Shown: positions 56,101 through 64,000 of the stretch, piece by piece | Numbering within the stretch: position 1 is the stretch's first letter | Layout of the letters: every line of letters starts with the position of its first letter | Assembly (NCBI GenBank): GCA_037013685.1 | Contig: CM072908.1 | Coordinates: forward strand, 2,431,001 to 2,495,000 | Reading direction: 5' to 3' | Source of the DNA: Acridotheres tristis | Taxonomy: Eukaryota > Chordata > Aves > Passeriformes > Sturnidae | Length of the DNA stretch: 64,000 bases | The notes under the pieces: generated by a model | Seen by the model: the letters and a program-made list of their open reading frames with translations, nothing else | What the model was told of the DNA's origin: nothing | Databases searched by the model: none | Made by a program: the position numbers and the translations under genes

Positions 56101-59100
56101 AGCCCTCCTGCTCCAAGTGAAGAACAGCACAGCCATTTGGGGAAAAAAAAAAAAAAAAAAAAAAAAGAGTAAAGTAACTCCAAATGTCAAAAGTGTCATC
56201 ATTTCTGGGTAAAGCTTTCCCTCCCTAACTGCTGCCAGCCCAGTATCCTTTTTTCTTTACAGATACTGAAGCAATTACTCTGAGCTGACAACCCAGCCTA
56301 AAAATTTATCTTAACTCCAACATATTCCAGGTGCAAGTCTACATAGGAAGATTTCTGCAGAAAACACCACAACTTTTTCATGAGGCTGGGGAAAGCAGGG
56401 AAGAAAAGAAAGAAAAAGGACTTGAAAGAGTATGGAAAGCATTTTGAAATATTTTAACATCATAGGAAATCTGGAGAATACTCCAAAATGAAGCAACTTC
56501 CTAAGCAGATTAATCACACTCACTGCACCCTCTCCAAAGCCATTACAGCATAAACACGTTTTTCTCTTGACCTATGGATTCAGTGAGAGGCTTAAAACCC
56601 AAATATTCTGGATGTTAATTCCAACTTTCTCAAGACTGCTCCACACACACACTGACTAGGTGCCAAGGCATTCTAGTATTTCAAACACACCAGCAATTCA
56701 TGCACAATGATGTGGGGCCAGGCAGAGGATCTGGCTCAAAGCCTGGGATGAGATTTGCCCAGACTCCCAGCAGTTGTCCCTGCTGTAAGAACATGGAGAA
56801 GCTGGGAGATGTGTTCAGTGGGGGATGTAATCAATGTATACACGGATATTTGAGTGGCTTTATCAACACAGTTTAACATGGATCTCAACCAACACTAGAA
56901 AAAACTGATTTTCATGACCATTACACCACGTGAATCTTAACAATGTCTTGCATAACACATCCTCTTGCAAGAGTGGCACATAGGGTTGTTCCATTCAAGG
57001 CATTCAAACTAAAATAACGTCACTGGAGGGGAAGAAAAAACAAACAAAAAAAACCCCTCAAACCATCCAAAAACCTACTAGCAAACCTCAGTATTACTAT
57101 TAAGATAAAGCAGCAATTTTAAGTGAAGTTATTCTGCTGCTCTGCAGCCCTGTGAAGAGCACCCCTGAGCCAGCAGGGATGGCTGGATGGAGCCAGGCAG
57201 TTCCTAATTTAGCCTGCAGATGCTCTTGTTCAGGTACCCAACATCATCAGCACTGTAATATATCACCTACGAGGCAGAGATAATGGCTGTGAAACCAGCA
57301 ATTGCGAGTTAGTTTATTAAAATCATTTCTTACAGTCTACAAAGCTGATTATTATCACAGAACAGTAGCTACATGCCCAAGAGATTACACCACCTTGCCA
57401 AATCACTGCCAGCATCATGAAATTCAAATGTGCCACCAGGCAACAGTAATTAAGTCTCAAATTCAAACTTTTAAGATTGTTCTGCATACAAAAAACTCCC
57501 TCATCCTCAGTTTAATGACTTGGTCCTAACTATCAACTTTAAGTGCTCTAGCAGACAGCTGGAAGCTCAAAGGATGTTTCAGGATCTGCATGTGCCCCTC
57601 CAAGAGTTAATTCCAGCTCAGACTTTCCTCGGGGAGTGCAGAGCTGGAGTCCACAAAGCCAAGTCTTTGCTGTCCCCCCCCTCCAAGGGTAGCTTTGAAT
57701 TATAACCTAGAGAAATATAAAATAATAATTACGAATTCACCAATCTAAACACGCTGGAGCAAAAGGATACAACTCCTCCTTTATTCCAAGTCTCCTTTCT
57801 GGGAACCATCTGCCATGTCTGTAATTTCCAAGCACACAAACTTTGAAAAGCAAGCAGTACCTTCCTAACAGGTTTGCCAAAGAGCTCACCCCGCTAGGGA
57901 CAACAGGAGATTGTACAACTCCTTCGAAAACTTCCTGAAAGCACTTGTGTCGTGCAAGGCCAGCACAGCTGAATGTTTCTGTGGGAGGTATTGGCTGCTT
58001 CTTGTGCTGAAGAATTGCCAAGTTCCCAGCTGAAGCTGAGCTGTGCTCAGTAGACATTTTTCCATATATTAGTGGGAAGTACACACAAAACAAGCAACAG
58101 GTCGATCAGTGTTAATGCTCATCTTGCAGCAGCTACATTGGTTGGCTGGAGAGCTCACTAATTCCCATTTTCAATATAGTGTGTGAGTAAAATGATAATT
58201 ACACAAGCTAAAAATAGCTGCAACTCAACAACCTGATTTCATCAGTGCTTCACTATTACCTATAGCTCAATAAGTTATGGCAGGTTCCATTTCTAGAGTC
58301 GCTGATGTTTAGTTTTAGAGCTTTTGTGTTTTGTTTCAAGGAGAAGAACTCCAGAAATGCTTTCCTCCTAAAAAAACCTGTGCACTTTTTCTACTCAGCT
58401 TGATGGATCTACAGGACCACAATAGGAATAAAAAAAACTTCTCCTCGCTGCACAGAACACAGGAAAATTGTTGGCTAAAGAATAAAGGTCAGTTCTGGGG
58501 CTTTTTGCAAAGTTCTGGCCACCTTCCTTCATCCTGTAACCTCATTCACACAAAACTGCACATGCAACAGGAAAAACCAGGCAGAACAGATCGACATGGA
58601 ACAGCCTCCAATCAGCCAACTTCCACCAAACTGCAATTCCCAAGTTTCTCGCTGCTTCCCTTTGGCACTTCCGAATCCAAACTCCCACAAAAAGAACAAA
58701 AACCCAGAACAAACCCATCCACCATAAATAGCTGCTACTATTCAGATGAAAAAAAAAAAAAAAAAAACAAGAAAAAATAAAATTAAGCTTTTATTTCAGA
58801 AAATTAAGGGAAGAAACAAAATATTAACAAATCTGGAAACCTTGAAAGACCTTGCAACACCCAAATTTGCCAAGGCACTTTCACATTCAAAGTCCCAAAT
58901 TGGAACCACTGTGTCAGAGGAACAGTGCATTTTTGTCTCCTCCAAAATAAGACTAATTCACCATAAAAGTTTAACTTCAATGTTCAAATTCCTCAATATG
59001 CCAGAGGTTGTTACCACACAGTAACACAACACCTACTGAAAGTCACTAAAATCCTAATCGTGCATAATCCATCAGCTCTTGCTTGCATGCCTCGATTTTC

Positions 59101-60416
59101 CAAGGAGACATCCCTCCCTCTGTTTAACAAGCACTTGAAAAATCAACCTTTTGGATAGTTTACCACTTTCTTAAAATAGCAGCTTAACAAGCAGACAACA
59201 ATGCTAAGATCATGGCAGGACACATGACTGCAATAAACAGCTCTGGTGGAAGTGGTCCATGTCTCCTTGTGCCACCACTGCACAAACTCCAGCTGTCTTC
59301 ATGGCAGACACAATCCCATGCTGCCAAAATACTCACATTTCCTCATGTTAATCCCATGACCTACATTTAAAAAAAGAATCATCCTGATGTAATATTTAAG
59401 CATAAAAATCTGGACTGTAACAGGTCATTTCATTAATCTTTTCTAAATGCATCTGGAAGCCATGTGCATTACTAAAAACAAAACAAAACAACTTCATATT
59501 CTAGGTACAATAGAGAATTTCTGCAAAAAACTGAAAGAACTGATATTACAAGTTTAACAGATGCCTAAAGCCAAATGCTTAAAATAACACTTTTTAAAAA
59601 GAAGGGTCTTAAGAGACCTTTGAAGTAGTTCATGACTATTAATAACTCCTGGTACTTCAGTGAGCTAAGCCCAAACATTTCCTAACTACATCTCTTCTGT
59701 CTTCCTCTCAAAAAATTCCCATTTAAGAGCATTTTTACACTTCCTGATAAGAAGCAGGCATGGAAAGTTAACTTAAGAACAAATATTACTGGTATTTAGT
59801 GTAAGTTTTCAACAAACTTGTATTTATTAAATCACAGTAAACCAGTATTCTAGGTTTTATCCAAATTTATCTCTGTGCAGTTAGTACTTTTGAAGAGCAA
59901 CACATTTAATAGATAGATTTAATAGATAAACTCATCCAACTAGTCAGTGATGTTTTTGACTGTCTTCTTTCCTGATCTTACCGTTTTAAAAGAATGGATA
60001 AAACCCCAAAACCAGAGTAAGTGAAAACTTAGAATCTGCTTATGCATGAATTTCTAGCTACATTTATCAAAAGAAGTCACTGAAAATTGCCACTTCCTAA
60101 AGCATCCCCTTACCCAAACCCAAGCAATTCTGCTGTCCTGTACTAGCAGACATCTCCCTTCAGACTGACAAACAAAACACAGGCAGCACTGAAGGAGAAT
60201 TTATTACTATTAATTAACCAACAGAGAAATGACTAAGCATTTATTACTAGATGCTTCTACCTGCAGAGCCTTGAAGCTGTTTCTGACTTCAGCTGTCACT
60301 TCTCATTGCTTCCTTCAACTCTTTTATCATGAACCTCCACTTTTTCCTGATATTTTCACTTCATTTGCAAAGCCACCAGAATCTGTGTTTACCTAAGCAG
60401 GGCAGAGCACAAGCAC

Positions 60417-60480
60417 CACAGGAATATTGCAGTCTTGCTTTAATAATTAATAATTAAAGTAAGACTGCAATATTCGTGTG
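60417..60480. repeat. Near-perfect 64-nt inverted repeat (pre-miRNA-like hairpin)
   Basis: The arm GAATATTGCAGTCTTGCTTT pairs with AAAGTAAGACTGCAATATTC. Counting from 60422-60475, 25 of 27 positions pair and one mismatch is a G-T wobble. Four more pairs follow outside after one mismatch. The loop is only a few A/T bases. Confidence 0.75.
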
Positions 60481-63348
60481 ATATTACCAAGTAATGGCAT
60501 GGTATCAGGGTATTATCTTTTGATAAAATGTGTCATCTCTCATGTCCATCAGCTGAATCTATAGGTTTGAGCTAGTTCACAATCCAAGCTAAACAGAGAA
60601 CATTTTCTCCTAGAAGCCAGAAATGGAAGCACACAGCTGTAGGAGAAGTTCACAGTGTCCTAGTGTGACAGAACCATTACACAGCAAATAAAAACACTTT
60701 ACATGCCTAAATTCATATACTTGTTTCTTTTTAATGGAAGTCAATTAAAACCATGTTTATTCAGGTATCAAAACAAGTTTTTAATCCATGCTTTAAGAAC
60801 ATGCTTATAGTAAATTGCAATCCTATTAAGAAACATAATTCTTGAGAATTCCCATTAAGTATCCAAATATTGTCTTTTAAAAGTCACTTCTGGGTAAGCC
60901 AATTTTCAAGTAGTCTTCAGTTCATTTTCTGTGATTTAAAAATGCTCTGAAGCCCTCACAAAGATTGATGGATTTCTCTCTCAGGATGATGTTCTGCTCA
61001 AGCTCTCCCCAAATATTTCCCAGGAGGTGCCCAGCATGTGACTGGATCACACTGCACTGAATTCCCAGGCAAATAAATGAATGGGGAGATGCAAAACCTG
61101 GCAGAGGCACCTCCTGTTGCCAAAATCCTGAAGATTACAATGAAATCCATCAAGTGGATCAGGCTGCCCTGTCAGGGATTAAAGTGTAAGAGAACAAGCA
61201 GGTTCCAAAAGGCTGGATGGGATTTCTCTCAGCTCTGCTTGCCAAAACATCTGTCTTGGAATGATCTTCACGTTGTTAAAAATCATGTGCTGGTTCAGAT
61301 ATTACCATCACAGTGACATCAGCAGGTACATCAACATCTTCACTACAATATTTATTTCATTAGAGGAGGAAATGGGCTATGTGATCACTTATTTACAACA
61401 TCAAAAAAAAACCCCAGAAACAAAAATAGCAGAATAAAATACTAACACAAAAAATAAATCAGCAAGACTCTGTGCCTGCATAAGCACAGAAAATCAGCAG
61501 AAATCCCCATTATTGTATTTTGTATTTCCATAAATTTTAGCTCCGCTATTTTATCAACAGGAGCTGAATCATCCATTTCATTCTACATATGCCAGCTAAT
61601 AAAGAGTCAACTGAGTCAAAGGAGAATCAACTGCTTCCTGTCTACACCCTTTTAAAAAATACAACCAACTTCCAGAAAGCTACACTTAGCAACCCTACAT
61701 TTTACATCCTTAAAAGTAAAACCATTAAAAAACAAGGAGGAAGAGCAAATCAAATTGGGACATCTCTACTCTTGATCTAAGGGAGACATTTAGAGATCTA
61801 AAGTGATCTTTTCTGGCCAGCTTTGCTTCAGAAAAGCATTTCTGATGTGAGCAGCAGGCACAGGCTGAGGAGCTCACATGCTGCCATGTCTCACTGCACC
61901 AAGGCCCTCAGAACACTAATGAGAAACACTAATGAGAAACACATTGTGTTTGCAGTCCATATTCTGTCAAATCTCAATTGTGCTTCACCATACGCATCAA
62001 GAGTTCCACCCAAAAAGCCTTTCACTGTCAGGATCAAATCCTGAGAGAGCCCTTCAGAAACCAGGGATTCTTCTTCCTGCTCTGCCTTACAACGACTCAG
62101 AGAAAGCAAGCAAGCTTTTACTGTATTAAGCTTTTATAAAGTAAAAATAATAATAAGAAAAATCCAACAGAAGCAACAAAAGTAACCCCCTCTTCAAGGC
62201 AGGTTGGACGTGAGTTGATAACTACCTCCTCACCACAGCTGCTGTCACATCTGCCCCAACAAAAATAGGGGAGTTAAGACATTGGAACAAACCATCTGCT
62301 CCTTTGTGCCTCTGCTACACAGACTGTACAAAGCCTCAGAGATCAGCTAAAAGCAAAATATTCATTCCTTACAACCGTGTAAAAGATCTTTATCCAAGCC
62401 CCAGCTAAAAAACAGAATACATTTAATTCAGTGAAATAAGAATTTAGTGTTCAAACAGCACAGTGATCTTCAGTAAGAGATTAACAGAGCATTGTTAGAG
62501 TAAGTTTAGCTATGCCATGAAAAACAGCTGCTTTCCAGCACCACTCTGAAGATAAGAATCATTTCAGTGAGCCTTAAAAATCAACAAAATATATTATATG
62601 CATATAACAGATATAAGATACTCAGTAGAGGTTAAAATAAAGCATTTCTTTAATCTTCTTACCAAAAATAGACTAATACTTCATTTTCTAGCCCCAAAAT
62701 CAACATGGCCCATCTTTAATCAATGTGCAAGCAGCTCCATTAGTTTTGATAGCAATGATTTATGCCCTGAGTAGCTCATTGATTTCTCTCAATTGCCGTG
62801 TTTTTTGATATGTACTGTTTGTACAAAAGAAGGAACAGAAGAACAAGAAAAGCAAGGCTGAGCCTCAAAAGTCGAGTAACACAGGAAACCTTGAATCCAT
62901 TAGACTGAGAAGTGGTGTTTGGGAACTCCACACAAGGCACCAATGCTCAGTGCTGATAGGAGAGCAGAGCCCAGGGCCAGTGCCACAGCACAAAGGTACA
63001 GCAGGAAATACTCAGCTTTCACCCTTGGACATTCCATTCCTCTTCCCAAAGGATCTGCATTAACTCTCTGAAAATTTCTGGCATTAATCTTTAATTATCA
63101 GTTGCATTCCTGGAGATGGTATCTATCTTGTTAGATGATCAAAATATAGAGGAAAACATGATAAACAGAAAAAAAAAAATTAAAGTAACACCAGGGAATT
63201 AAGTGAGAAAGACAAAATTGAACACATCAGAAGACAATCCCACCGACTTTATGGAAAAAAAATACCTGCAAAGTGGTGCCAAAGCAGCAGCCAGGGAGGT
63301 TGGTTGAGCCCTGGAGCTCCTGAGGCTCTGCCCTGACCCTGGAGCCTC

Positions 63349-63496
63349 AGCACAGCCCCTCGGGATGGGCAGGGGGGGCAGGTTTGGAGCACAGCCCCTC
63401 GGGATGGGCAGGGGGGGCAGGTTTGGAGCACAGCCCCTCGGGATGGGCAGGTTTGGAGCACAGCCCCTCGGGATGGGCAGGGGGGCAGGTTTGGAG
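63349..63496. repeat. G-rich minisatellite, four 30-39 bp units
   Basis: CAGCCCCTCGGGATGGGCAG starts at 63353, 63392, 63431 and 63461. Three units add GGGGGGCAGG, giving dense GGG runs that could form G-quadruplexes on the + strand. The third unit lacks the extra G run. Confidence 0.95.
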
Positions 63497-64000
63497 CTGC
63501 CGAGTGCTCCCACCCACTGCTGGGCCCAGAGCAGGTTCTGCACAGGCTCCCCCACCCCAGAGCAGCAGTGAGCAACTCCAGGATAAACCACAGCACTTCC
63601 TGAAATGCTGAACTTCAGAACTTCCTGAAACACTTCGGCTGCTGTCCGTGCTCAGAAGAAGAAAGGAAGAATTGAAGTCAAATCAACCAATTTGACCTCG
63701 CTGTCCAAAGTGTCCATATTTGAGTTTGCACACACAGAAATCCACTTCCCCAACATCTCAGGCACCTTCTGAAGACCCCACGACTTTGTCAAGATTTATA
63801 TTTGTCAAATGGTTCCTGCTCCAATCTCATTTTCTGTGAGTACTACACAGCATTTCCAGCAAGGAACTTGAGTTTTCAGGCACTGGCCAGATAATATCTG
63901 ACAGCTGCAGTGAAATGCAGGACTTGGTAACCTGCAGCACAATTAAACTGCCATGAGCATCAAGAGCCCGTTCCTGATCTTTGTACAGACACCACCTTTG

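Larger units (their letters stand above)
48330..64000 (-). other. GNB1: GNB1 first intron (partial, at least 15.7 kb)
   Basis: No coding exon of any gene is visible on either strand. A long first intron is typical of GNB1. Contents worth noting are a CRE at 53146, a hairpin at 60417-60480, a G-rich minisatellite at 63349-63496 and poly-A/T runs (for example 52929, 56147, 58749). The GNB1 promoter is not in the window. An alternative non-coding exon here cannot be excluded. Confidence 0.75.

Noticed and set aside
63199..63633. 144-codon - strand Pro/Arg/Cys repeat frame
   Set aside because: Translation of the G-rich minisatellite in GNB1 intron 1.

Overview
This is vertebrate nuclear DNA, most likely avian. 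The evidence is two multi-exon housekeeping genes with canonical GT-AG introns, CR1-type LINE fragments (the usual bird retroposon), an endogenous-retrovirus LTR, and many GC-rich minisatellites of the kind seen on bird microchromosomes. The species cannot be fixed from the sequence. The NADK-GNB1 neighbourhood is the same pair found at human 1p36.33.

Layout, left to right. At 626-1163 on the + strand are the last two coding exons of a membrane-protein gene I do not recognise. Its 3' UTR runs to about 1.85 kb. Converging on it, 6127-18222 on the - strand carries a complete NAD kinase coding sequence (NADK): 11 coding exons, 441 residues, every splice junction in phase. A non-coding first exon probably lies in a CpG island at 22.4-22.6 kb. 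The NADK introns hold three tandem-repeat arrays. One of them (8638-8942) has multiplied a unit that contains the 3' splice site. The promoter is flanked on both sides by long minisatellites of opposite strand composition.

From 22.65 to 37.74 kb lies about 15 kb with no gene I can support. It holds a C-rich satellite-like tract, a retroviral LTR with a short stretch of degenerate internal sequence, and small tandem duplications.

From 37.74 kb to the right edge is GNB1 on the - strand, the G-protein beta-1 subunit. It has nine coding exons for 340 residues between 39833 and 48295, a 3' UTR interrupted by an intron, and at least 15.7 kb of its first intron (48330-64000); its promoter lies outside the window. 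The two identified genes are functionally unrelated: cytosolic NADP+ synthesis and heterotrimeric G-protein signalling. They lie head to tail on the same strand.

The most notable non-genic signals are the duplicated splice acceptor in NADK, three 10-bp-phased TAATTAG boxes beside the NADK CpG island, the mirror-image strand asymmetry around that promoter, and a near-perfect 64-nt hairpin in GNB1 intron 1. I found no clearly new multi-gene system.
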